The notes under the pieces were generated by a model, which did not search any database, was not told the DNA's origin, and saw nothing but the letters and a program-made list of their open reading frames with translations. A DNA stretch of 64,000 nucleotides, taken from contig NZ_JBHRSA010000034.1 in assembly GCF_042643145.1 (NCBI RefSeq), positions 62,001-126,000 on the forward strand, in the 5' to 3' direction. The translations under genes were made by a program, and so were the position numbers. Source of the stretch: Virgibacillus_O xinjiangensis (GTDB taxonomy: Bacteria; Bacillota; Bacilli; Bacillales; Amphibacillaceae). This document shows, piece by piece, positions 27,334-35,373 of the stretch (position 1 is its first letter; each line of letters begins with the position of its first letter).

Positions 27334-27399
27334 GAAGTATCAGAGACATACATTGCAGCAGAGCAGCAGCAACAGAGAAGTAACAGAGGGGGAAAACGA

Positions 27400-27660
27400 T
27401 TGAGTTTACGTCTAATAAATATCGGTTTTGGAAATGTGGTTTCCGCAAACAGGATCATATCCATAGTGTCTCCAGAATCAGCACCGATTAAGCGGATCAT
27501 TACCATTGCAAGGGATAATAATAAACTAGTCGACGCCACTTACGGTAGAAGAACTAGAGCAGTGATCATTACGGACAGCGATCATATCGTCCTCTCAGCC
27601 GTACAGCCGGAGACAGTGGGACAAAGGGTCCTTACCCACGAAGAGATGGCTGATGAATAG
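27400..27660 (+). CDS. remA: Extracellular matrix regulator RemA (YlzA, DUF370)
   Basis: Small DNA-binding protein of 86 residues that in B. subtilis forms ring-like assemblies and activates the matrix operons (eps, tapA) and osmoprotection genes. The core INIGFGNVVSANRIISIVSP and RRTRAVIITDSDHIVLSAVQPET are strongly conserved; R18 and P29, known from B. subtilis mutants to matter, are both present. The TTG start has GGGGG seven bases upstream; the upstream in-frame region has no ribosome site. gmk follows after 26 bases. Whether it controls a biofilm matrix here cannot be seen. Confidence 0.93.
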   Translation: MSLRLINIGFGNVVSANRIISIVSPESAPIKRIITIARDNNKLVDATYGRRTRAVIITDSDHIVLSAVQPETVGQRVLTHEEMADE

Positions 27661-27686
27661 CAACTGATGAACTAGGAGGAACCATT

Positions 27687-28304
27687 TTGATAGAAGAAAA
27701 AGGCATTCTGTTTATTTTATCCGGCCCATCAGGAGTCGGGAAGGGAACCGTCAGAAAAGCACTGTTCGAAAGAGACCCGGATCTGAAATATTCGATATCC
27801 ATGACGACAAGGGAAAAACGGCCGGGGGAGACCGACGGGATCGACTATTTCTATAAAACTCAAGAGGAATTCCAGGAACTGATTAAAAACAATCAGCTGT
27901 TGGAATACGCTCAGTATGTAAATAATTATTATGGCACGCCACGGGCATACGTTGAAGAAACCTTGGAAGCCGGCAAAGATGTATTCCTGGAAATCGAAGT
28001 ACAGGGAGCATTGCAGGTAAAAGAAAATTTCCCCGAGGGTGTGTTTATCTTCTTGTTCCCTCCGAGTCTGGAAGAACTGAAGAACCGGATTATCAACCGG
28101 GGAACGGAATCAAGTGAACTGGTTCTGAACCGCCTGAAGGAAGCACGGAAAGAAATTGAATTAATGGATGCGTATGATTACGTCGTAGTCAATGACAACG
28201 TCGACCATGCCGTGGAGAAAGTACAGGCAATCATTCAAAGCGAACACTTGAAGCGGGAACGTATCGCTAAACAGTATAAAAAGTTATTGGAGGCTGAGTT
28301 ATAA
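27687..28304 (+). CDS. gmk: Guanylate kinase
   Basis: Phosphorylates GMP to GDP with ATP, and is involved in (p)ppGpp sensitivity of nucleotide pools in Firmicutes. The 205-residue protein has the P-loop SGPSGVGKGT at about residues 8-17, the GMP-binding TTREKRPGETDGIDYFY and the lid region. The TTG start follows AGGAGGA. It overlaps rpoZ by one base (TAATG). Confidence 0.97.
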   Translation: MIEEKGILFILSGPSGVGKGTVRKALFERDPDLKYSISMTTREKRPGETDGIDYFYKTQEEFQELIKNNQLLEYAQYVNNYYGTPRAYVEETLEAGKDVFLEIEVQGALQVKENFPEGVFIFLFPPSLEELKNRIINRGTESSELVLNRLKEARKEIELMDAYDYVVVNDNVDHAVEKVQAIIQSEHLKRERIAKQYKKLLEAEL

Positions 28305-28501
28305 TGATGTTGGAACCATCCATCGATTCACTGCAGGAAAAAATCAATTCCAAATATACACTCGTCACTCTGTCTGCCAAACGTGCTAGACAAATCAGTG
28401 AAACGAAGAAAACACTGGTAGAGAATCCGAAGTCCCATAAGTTTGTCGGTATGGCTTTGGAAGAAATCATCGAAGAAAAACTGACTACTGCCGAAAAATA
28501 A
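28304..28501 (+). CDS. rpoZ: DNA-directed RNA polymerase omega subunit
   Basis: Accessory subunit that helps assemble and stabilise beta-prime. The 65-residue protein starts MMLEPSIDSLQ and has the omega signature KYTLVTLSAKRARQI and KFVGMALEEI. The second ATG (28307) would match the B. subtilis start, but the first is nearer to GGAGG. It is coupled to gmk as in most bacteria. A strong terminator follows. Confidence 0.95.
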   Translation: MMLEPSIDSLQEKINSKYTLVTLSAKRARQISETKKTLVENPKSHKFVGMALEEIIEEKLTTAEK

Positions 28502-28513
28502 AGTGTGTTTGAT

Positions 28514-28547
28514 CCCCCGCCGGCTGGCTGCGGGGGTTTTTATTTAT
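28514..28547 (+). terminator. Terminator after rpoZ
   Basis: CCCCCGC and GCGGGGG form a GC-rich stem with a nine-base loop, followed by TTTTTATTTAT. Confidence 0.93.
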
Positions 28548-28563
28548 TTCAAGGGTGGAAGAT

Positions 28564-28572
28564 TGGTATAAT
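28564..28572 (+). promoter_or_regulatory. Extended -10 promoter of coaBC
   Basis: TGGTATAAT is a perfect extended -10 element directly after the rpoZ terminator and about 60 bases before coaBC; the -35 is poor. Confidence 0.55.
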
Positions 28573-28634
28573 AAGTGCAAGAATTTTTAGTGTGATCACG
28601 GTGATGGTCTATTCAATGGGAGAGGTGTATAACC

Positions 28635-29843
28635 ATGATGGAAGGTAAAAACATACTGTTAGGGGTCTCCGGAGGAATTGCTGCCTACAAAGCTTGCGCA
28701 TTGGCCAGTAAGCTGACTCAAAAGGGAGCTGATGTCAGAGTGATGATGACGGAAAATTCCCGAGAATTCGTTGCTCCCCTGACATTTCAGGCATTAACTA
28801 GGAACCCTGTTTACATAGACACATTTGATGAAAAAGACCCGGAAAAGATTGCTCATGTCGATGTAGCAGATTGGGCGGATATCATCCTGCTAGCTCCAGC
28901 AACGGCAAATATTATCGGGAAAATTGCTGGGGGAATTGCGGATGGGATGCTAGCCACGACATTGCTTGCATCAAAGGCAGATGTTTATATTGCTCCAGCA
29001 ATGAATGTTAATATGTATGCCCATCCGGCTGTTGTACGGAACATGAAGCAGTTGGAGGAATGGGGTTATCACTTCATTGAGCCAGGTGCCGGATATCTGG
29101 CATGCGGTTGGGTAGGAAAGGGAAGGCTGGAAGAACCGGAGCAGATCATACATACAATAGAACAGCATCAGTCCAGGGACCTTTTGTTACTTGGAAAGAA
29201 GGTGTTGATCTCCGCTGGACCGACCAGGGAAGATGTCGATCCAGTGAGATTCTTTACAAACAGATCCTCTGGTAGGATGGGGTACGCACTAGCGGAAGAG
29301 GCGGCGAATCTCGGAGCCGAGGTGACCTTAGTTACAGGGCCGACTGAATTGAAGCTAACAAACGATGCCATTAAACAGGTGGATGTAATTACGGCAGAAG
29401 AAATGTTCCATGTCATGCATGAGCATTTTCCGTCTAGTGATATTGTCATCAAAGCTGCTGCTGTTGCCGATTATCGCCCCAAGCAGGTATATAAGGACAA
29501 AATGAAGAAACAAGAGGAAGGTCTCACGATCGAGATGGTTCGGACAAAAGATATACTCAAGTCCCTCGGAGAAATGAAGAATGGTCAATACCTGGTCGGG
29601 TTTGCAGCGGAAACATCCAATCCCCTCGAATATGGGAGGAAGAAGTTGACCAGTAAAAACTTGGATGCAATAGTGATAAACAATGTGTCATCTGAGGGAG
29701 CCGGCTTCGGAGGGGCGACCAATATTGTCACTTATCTAAACAAGTTCAATCAGCAGCATGAGGTCTCCTTGGCGAGCAAACACGTGGTTGCGGGAGAAAT
29801 ACTGAGGTTTATTGATCGTGATATGAAGGATGAAGAAGGTTGA
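28635..29843 (+). CDS. coaBC: Bifunctional phosphopantothenoylcysteine decarboxylase / phosphopantothenate--cysteine ligase
   Basis: Catalyses two steps of coenzyme A synthesis: CTP-dependent joining of cysteine to 4'-phosphopantothenate, then FMN-dependent decarboxylation to 4'-phosphopantetheine. The CoaC half (1-190) shows GVSGGIAAYKA, APAMNVNMYAHP and the active-site C157 in GYLACGWVGKGR. The CoaB half begins with ISAGPTREDVDPVRFFTNRSSG. 402 residues, the usual fusion length. Its stop overlaps the TTG start of priA by four bases. Confidence 0.97.
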   Translation: MMEGKNILLGVSGGIAAYKACALASKLTQKGADVRVMMTENSREFVAPLTFQALTRNPVYIDTFDEKDPEKIAHVDVADWADIILLAPATANIIGKIAGGIADGMLATTLLASKADVYIAPAMNVNMYAHPAVVRNMKQLEEWGYHFIEPGAGYLACGWVGKGRLEEPEQIIHTIEQHQSRDLLLLGKKVLISAGPTREDVDPVRFFTNRSSGRMGYALAEEAANLGAEVTLVTGPTELKLTNDAIKQVDVITAEEMFHVMHEHFPSSDIVIKAAAVADYRPKQVYKDKMKKQEEGLTIEMVRTKDILKSLGEMKNGQYLVGFAAETSNPLEYGRKKLTSKNLDAIVINNVSSEGAGFGGATNIVTYLNKFNQQHEVSLASKHVVAGEILRFIDRDMKDEEG

Positions 29844-32248
29844 ATATAGCAAAAGTGATTGTAGATGTGCCTGCCAGTAATATCAATCAGACATTTGATT
29901 ATCGTGTGCCGGAAAAATTTGCCGGTGTTCTGCGGGTCGGCATGCGGGTGGTCGTTCCATTCGGACCGAGGAAAGTGATGGGGTTCGTTGTGGGAGAGGC
30001 GGAAGAAACATCTTTTGACAAGGTGAAAGACATTGGTGATGTTCTTGATTTGACACCTGTGCTCACCTCTGAATTGATTCAATTAGGTGAATGGCTGGCC
30101 AAAGGTACAATAAGCTTCTATATTACTGCTCTCCAAGCGATGCTTCCTCAAGTGCTTAAGGCTCAGTACAAAAAAGAATTGGTAAGGTTGACCGACGGAG
30201 AATTGGATCAACAGCTCGAAAACCTGTTTGCTGGCCGTCATGTTATTCCTTATGAGGAGATAGAAGAGTCTATTGTTGCGTATCGGACTATACAGAAAGC
30301 TGTACAGGACGGAGATATTTCGATGGAGTATTTGGTCAAATCCAAAGAAACGAAAAAATTTGTGACAATGGTTCGCCCTGGCAAGGAAGCCTACCTTTTG
30401 GAAGAAGCTCATCAAGATTTACCAAGAAATGCGAAAAAACAAAAACAGCTTCTCCAGTACTTTATTGAATTTCCTGATCCGATAGAGAAGCAGCTCCTGC
30501 TTCACAAGATAGGCACCACTGGAAGCACATTGAAAAATTTGGAGGGAAAAGGACTACTGGAAACATACAGAATGGAGACCTACAGAAATCCTTATGAAGA
30601 TGGCTCCTTCCCTCAGACCACCCCACTGGAATTGACAATGGAGCAGGCAACTGCCATTGAGCCAATCAATAAGAAAATCTCAGATAAGGAACATGAAGTG
30701 TTTCTCCTACACGGTGTCACGGGCAGTGGCAAAACAGAAATCTATTTACAGGCTATCCAGAATGTATTGGATAGGGGGGAAGAAGCGATCGTTCTAGTAC
30801 CGGAAATTTCATTGACGCCCCAGATGGTGAAACGTTTCAAGGGAAGATTTGGGTCGAATGTTGCTGTCATGCATAGCGCCTTGTCAGCCGGTGAAAAATA
30901 CGACGAATGGCGGCGCATCCATCGAAAGGAAGTACAGGTCGTCGTAGGGGCGCGCTCTGCTGTCTTCGCTCCTTTTGAGAACTTAGGGATCATTATTATA
31001 GATGAAGAGCACGAAACAACTTATAAACAAGAAGACCAGCCCCGATATCATGCGCGGGATGTAGCCATACAACGAGGAAAGACCCACCATTGTCCGGTAA
31101 TCCTTGGAAGTGCCACCCCCACTCTGGAGTCCTATGCAAGGGCAAAAAAAGGGGTTTACCATCTGTTGACACTTGAGAAGCGGACCAATGAACAGGCGAT
31201 GCCTGAAGTGGATATCGTCGATATGAGGGAAGAACTTCATGCAGGCAACCGGACGATGTTTTCCCGCAAACTAAAAGATAAGATGGACCAACGCATCGGT
31301 AGGGGAGAACAAGTTGTATTGATGTTGAACCGAAGAGGTTATTCCACCTTTGTGATGTGCCGGGATTGTGGCCATGTAAAGGAGTGCCCTCATTGTGATA
31401 TCGCCCTTACTTTCCATAAAAATACCCGTAGGCTGAAGTGCCATTATTGTTCTTATGAAGAGATCATGCCTGATAACTGTCCTGAATGCAAGAGTGATTT
31501 AATCCGTTATTTCGGCACAGGTACACAAAAAGTGGAGGAAGCTCTTACACAGTTGATGCCCGAAGCCTCCATTATACGGATGGATGTCGACACAACCAGG
31601 CGGAAGGGTGCCCATGAAAAGTTGCTGACGAAGTTTGCCAATAAAGAAGCAGATATCCTGCTGGGCACGCAAATGATTGCTAAGGGGCTTGATTTTGAAA
31701 ATGTGACACTTGTTGGTGTATTAACAGCTGATTCTATGCTGCATTTGCCTGATTTCCGTTCAGCTGAGAAAACTTTTCAGCTTCTCACCCAAGTAAGCGG
31801 CAGGGCAGGGAGGCATGAATTAGCAGGTGAAGTGATCGTACAAACCTACACACCCGATCATTACAGCATAGAACTAGCATCCACCTATAATTACCAGGAT
31901 TTCTTTATGAAGGAAATGAGTGTCCGCCGAACATTCCAGTATCCTCCGTATATGTTCCTCGCCCTGCTTACCGTCTCCCATAAAAATCAGGTGAAAGCAG
32001 TACAGGCAACACAGAACATTGCTCAGATGCTGATGAAAGCAGTAAAACCAGAAACCATTGTATTGGGACCGACGCCTTCTGCCATTCCTAGGATCAAAGA
32101 TAGATATCGTTACCAATGCATGGTAAAATACAAAAATGAACCGCATTTACGTGACTATATGGAAAAAATATTGGATTACTATTCAGATAATATAAAGAAA
32201 GATGACCTGCTGATCACTATTGATATGCAGCCATACCATTTAATGTAG
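29840..32248 (+). CDS. priA: Primosomal replication restart helicase PriA
   Basis: Superfamily 2 3'-5' DNA helicase that recognises abandoned forks and reloads the replisome. The 802-residue protein has the N-terminal fork-binding domain, Walker A GVTGSGKT near 292-299, the DEEH box (IIIDEEHETTYKQ), and a zinc-binding insert with four cysteine pairs (CRDC, CPHC, CHYC, CPEC). QVSGRAGR is helicase motif VI. TTG start overlapping coaBC. In B. subtilis def follows priA; here fmt follows directly. Confidence 0.96.
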   Translation: MNIAKVIVDVPASNINQTFDYRVPEKFAGVLRVGMRVVVPFGPRKVMGFVVGEAEETSFDKVKDIGDVLDLTPVLTSELIQLGEWLAKGTISFYITALQAMLPQVLKAQYKKELVRLTDGELDQQLENLFAGRHVIPYEEIEESIVAYRTIQKAVQDGDISMEYLVKSKETKKFVTMVRPGKEAYLLEEAHQDLPRNAKKQKQLLQYFIEFPDPIEKQLLLHKIGTTGSTLKNLEGKGLLETYRMETYRNPYEDGSFPQTTPLELTMEQATAIEPINKKISDKEHEVFLLHGVTGSGKTEIYLQAIQNVLDRGEEAIVLVPEISLTPQMVKRFKGRFGSNVAVMHSALSAGEKYDEWRRIHRKEVQVVVGARSAVFAPFENLGIIIIDEEHETTYKQEDQPRYHARDVAIQRGKTHHCPVILGSATPTLESYARAKKGVYHLLTLEKRTNEQAMPEVDIVDMREELHAGNRTMFSRKLKDKMDQRIGRGEQVVLMLNRRGYSTFVMCRDCGHVKECPHCDIALTFHKNTRRLKCHYCSYEEIMPDNCPECKSDLIRYFGTGTQKVEEALTQLMPEASIIRMDVDTTRRKGAHEKLLTKFANKEADILLGTQMIAKGLDFENVTLVGVLTADSMLHLPDFRSAEKTFQLLTQVSGRAGRHELAGEVIVQTYTPDHYSIELASTYNYQDFFMKEMSVRRTFQYPPYMFLALLTVSHKNQVKAVQATQNIAQMLMKAVKPETIVLGPTPSAIPRIKDRYRYQCMVKYKNEPHLRDYMEKILDYYSDNIKKDDLLITIDMQPYHLM

Positions 32249-32274
32249 CACGATACACAGAAAGAAGGTATATG

Positions 32275-33222
32275 ATGAAACGAATTGTCTTCATGGGCAC
32301 CCCGGATTTTTCCGTGCCTGTCCTCCAGAAACTTATTGCCTCTGAATACGAAGTAGTGCTTGTTGTTACACAGCCGGACAGACCGAAAGGGAGAAAAAGA
32401 AAATTGACACCGCCTCCTGTAAAGATGGAAGCAGAAAGACATGGCATTCCAACATATCAACCGGAGAAAGTAAGGAAGGAGTATGAAGAGATCCTTTCAT
32501 ACCAGCCAGATTTGATTGTCACTGCCGCTTACGGCCAAATATTGCCGAAAGAATTGCTCGATGGTCCGGAATATGGCTGTGTAAATGTACATGCATCCCT
32601 GTTACCAGAGCTGCGTGGCGGAGCACCGATTCATTATGCCATAATGCAGGGGAAAGAAGAGACAGGCATTACCATTATGTATATGGCAGAAAAACTTGAC
32701 GCTGGTGATATCCTCACACAGACGAAAGTGAAAATAGAGGAATCGGATGATGTCGGCACATTGCATGATAAACTTGCAGAAGCTGGTGCCGAATTACTGA
32801 GCGAAACGCTGCCAAGGCTGTTCAGCGGCAAATTGACATCCATTGAACAGGATGATACCAAAGCAACCTTCGCCCCCAATATAAAACGAGAACAGGAAAG
32901 GATTGACTGGACCCGGTCAAACCATGAGATCTATAACCAGATACGCGGGCTCCGTCCATGGCCTGTAGCATCTACTACCTATCAAGGAAGCAACATGAAG
33001 ATTTGGTGGGGAGAAAGAGATGATAGCCTATACGAAGGTAGACCGGGTGAAATCATCCACTTGGCGGAAGATTCCTTCACGGCCGTCACCGGGAACGGAA
33101 AAGGTATAAAGATCACGGAAATCCAACCGGCAGGCAAGAAACGGATGCCGGTAAAAAATTACCTGCTTGGTTCTTCGGACAGAATTCAAACAGGCATCAT
33201 ATTAGGAGAATCATATGAGTGA
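32275..33222 (+). CDS. fmt: Methionyl-tRNA formyltransferase
   Basis: Formylates the initiator Met-tRNA with 10-formyl-tetrahydrofolate. The 315-residue protein shows RIVFMGTPDFSVPVL at the start, the folate-site motif HASLLPELRGGAPI, and the C-terminal OB-like tRNA-binding domain (QIRGLRPWPVA). The start is the second of two adjacent ATGs, six bases from GAAGG and matching the homologue N-terminus. The peptide deformylase gene def, its usual upstream neighbour, is missing. It overlaps rsmB by eight bases. Confidence 0.96.
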   Translation: MKRIVFMGTPDFSVPVLQKLIASEYEVVLVVTQPDRPKGRKRKLTPPPVKMEAERHGIPTYQPEKVRKEYEEILSYQPDLIVTAAYGQILPKELLDGPEYGCVNVHASLLPELRGGAPIHYAIMQGKEETGITIMYMAEKLDAGDILTQTKVKIEESDDVGTLHDKLAEAGAELLSETLPRLFSGKLTSIEQDDTKATFAPNIKREQERIDWTRSNHEIYNQIRGLRPWPVASTTYQGSNMKIWWGERDDSLYEGRPGEIIHLAEDSFTAVTGNGKGIKITEIQPAGKKRMPVKNYLLGSSDRIQTGIILGESYE

Positions 33223-34564
33223 CTATCAACTGAGGAAAACCATACTCGATGTACTGATGAGAATAGAAAAAGACAAGGGTTTCAGTCATCTGATAATCGA
33301 TCATGCATTGAAGTCAGGTAAGATAGATCCTAGAGATGAAGGGCTTTTGACAGAGATAGTATACGGAACGATTCAACGCAAGTACACGCTGGATTATTAT
33401 CTGGAAAGTTTTATCAATCCCCGGAAGAAGCTGGATCAATGGGTAAGAATGCTGTTGAGGATGAGTGTCTACCAAATGGTGTTTCTGGATAAGATTCCTG
33501 ATCATGCCATTATCCATGAGGCAGTTGAAATAGCCAAACAACGTGGAAATAAAGGAATCGCTTCCTTTGTAAATGGTGTGCTCCGCAGTCTCCAGCGAAA
33601 AGGGGCACCTGACACTACAGCTATAAAGGATGATATAAAGCGACTGGCTGTTGAAACGAGTCACCCCGAGTGGTTGGTAAACAGGTGGATCTCCTTTTAC
33701 GGTTTTAACACCGCCAAAGAAATGTCAGAATCAAACCTTGCAAAAAAAGTGCATTCTGTTAGAGTGCAGCCTATGAGAATATCACGGAACGAAGCAGTTG
33801 AGAGATTGGAACAAGAAGGGCTCATTGTAAGACCTTCCGAATTCTCAAGTCAGGGTATAATTGTCGAGCAAGGAAATGTGCTGAAGACCGATCTATATAG
33901 AGATGGCTACTTGACCATCCAGGACCAAAGCTCCATGTTGGTGGCGGAAATGCTTCGGCCGGAACCGGGAATGCAGGTGCTCGACGCCTGTAGTGCACCG
34001 GGGGGAAAAGCCACTCACATTGCCGAAAAAATGGAAAATGAAGGAACCATTCATGCGTATGATTTGCATAAGAAAAAGGTAAGACTGATTGATGAAAAAG
34101 CAGCTGGACTACAGCTCTCCATTATTGATGCCAATTCAGGGGATGCGAGGAAGCTTCGTGAACAACATCCCGAAGAAAGCTTTGACAGGATTCTTGTTGA
34201 TGCCCCATGTTCTGGCCTTGGAGTCATCAGGGGCAAGCCGGAAATTAAGTATGATAAGCAGGAGACTGATATCGAGCGCCTTTCGCAAATCCAATATGAC
34301 ATCCTGGAACATGTGGCTCCTCTGCTCAAAAAGGACGGTCTTCTTGTATACAGCACATGCACCGTTGATTTGGATGAAAATGAACAATTGGTACAGAAAT
34401 TTCTTGAAAACCATCCTGATTTTCAAGTGGATGACGCTTTTTTTGAAGAGATTCCTGACCCTATCAAGGAGACCGCAGGGATAACGGAATACGGACTCCA
34501 ATTATTTCCGCACTCCTTTCAGACAGACGGATTTTTCCTGTCCAGATTAAGACGTATAAGCTAA
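33215..34564 (+). CDS. rsmB: 16S rRNA m5C967 methyltransferase RsmB (Sun/YloM)
   Basis: Methylates cytosine 967 (E. coli numbering) of 16S rRNA. The 449-residue protein has an N-terminal NusB-like domain (about 1-140), the SAM motif LDACSAPGGKATHIA, motif IV DAPCSGLGVIRGKPE and the catalytic cysteine in YSTCTVD. AGGAG lies before the ATG, which overlaps fmt. In B. subtilis rlmN follows; here prpC follows after 53 bases that include a small hairpin (GCTGAT / ATCAGC at 34574-34597). Confidence 0.95.
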   Translation: MSDYQLRKTILDVLMRIEKDKGFSHLIIDHALKSGKIDPRDEGLLTEIVYGTIQRKYTLDYYLESFINPRKKLDQWVRMLLRMSVYQMVFLDKIPDHAIIHEAVEIAKQRGNKGIASFVNGVLRSLQRKGAPDTTAIKDDIKRLAVETSHPEWLVNRWISFYGFNTAKEMSESNLAKKVHSVRVQPMRISRNEAVERLEQEGLIVRPSEFSSQGIIVEQGNVLKTDLYRDGYLTIQDQSSMLVAEMLRPEPGMQVLDACSAPGGKATHIAEKMENEGTIHAYDLHKKKVRLIDEKAAGLQLSIIDANSGDARKLREQHPEESFDRILVDAPCSGLGVIRGKPEIKYDKQETDIERLSQIQYDILEHVAPLLKKDGLLVYSTCTVDLDENEQLVQKFLENHPDFQVDDAFFEEIPDPIKETAGITEYGLQLFPHSFQTDGFFLSRLRRIS

Positions 34565-34617
34565 CCAATGCAGGCTGATTTTCCGAAGAGGATCAGCTGT
34601 TATATAGGGGGGATAGG

Positions 34618-35373
34618 ATGAAAGGTACATTCCTGACAAATACCGGCCGGGTGAGAAGCCACAATGAGGATGCAGGAGGAATATTCCATAATGCTGCAGG
34701 CCAGTGTCTTGCAGTTATAGCTGATGGGATGGGAGGACACAAGGCCGGGGATGTAGCAAGCCGAATGGCTACATCCTTGTTGGAGAAGAAATGGGCTGAA
34801 AGCAGTTTATTTACAAAGCCCGACCAGACGGAAGAATGGGTTGCACAGGCGGTAGAGGAAATTAACCAGGCGATCTTTACCAAGTCACAGGAAAATAAAG
34901 AGTGTCAGGGTATGGGTACGACGATCGTGATAACCATCTTTGTCGACGATTTCGTAACTATCGCCCATATCGGGGACAGCCGATGTTACCGAATCCAAGA
35001 CGGAACTTTCAAACAGGTAACAGAAGATCATTCACTGGTAAATGCTCTCGTCCAATCGGGACAAATTTCTAAGGAAGAGGCACAGCATCATCCGAGAAAG
35101 AATGTTGTATTGAAGGCTTTAGGAACGGAATCGGATGTCTCTGCAGATATCAAGACACTCAGTCTTGAATCAGGCAGCATCTACTTTCTATGTACGGATG
35201 GGCTTACAGACAAGGTAATGGATGAAGAAATAGCGGATTCTTTCCTATCCAGAGATGATTTGACGGATATCGGCGAACGGCTGATCAACGTCGCAAACGA
35301 CCGAGGTGGGGAAGATAATATATCATTGATCATACTCCATCATGATAACGCATCGAAAGCAGGTGACGGATGA
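34618..35373 (+). CDS. prpC: PP2C-type serine/threonine protein phosphatase PrpC
   Basis: Mn2+-dependent phosphatase that removes phosphate from targets of PrkC. The 251-residue protein has the PP2C metal motifs DGMGGH (near residue 38), GDSR (near 120), TDGLTD and the C-terminal RGGEDNIS. GGGGGGATAGG precedes the ATG. It overlaps the kinase gene, the standard phosphatase-kinase pair of Firmicutes, so the two opposing enzymes are made together. Confidence 0.96.
   Translation: MKGTFLTNTGRVRSHNEDAGGIFHNAAGQCLAVIADGMGGHKAGDVASRMATSLLEKKWAESSLFTKPDQTEEWVAQAVEEINQAIFTKSQENKECQGMGTTIVITIFVDDFVTIAHIGDSRCYRIQDGTFKQVTEDHSLVNALVQSGQISKEEAQHHPRKNVVLKALGTESDVSADIKTLSLESGSIYFLCTDGLTDKVMDEEIADSFLSRDDLTDIGERLINVANDRGGEDNISLIILHHDNASKAGDG

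Larger units (their letters stand above)
27067..27399 (+). other. Intergenic region between yloB and remA
   Basis: A stretch of 333 bases without a supported gene. It holds the yloB terminator, an inverted repeat (TTCTCCGTT at 27205-27213 and AACGGAGAA at 27260-27268) and the remA promoter with a leader of about 60 bases. The remA frame is open upstream to 27304, but that segment overlaps the promoter and has no ribosome site. In B. subtilis yloC occupies this position; I see no remnant. Confidence 0.7.

Noticed and set aside
27304..27399. N-terminal extension of remA
   Set aside because: The 32 codons overlap the promoter, lack a ribosome site and are not in known RemA proteins.
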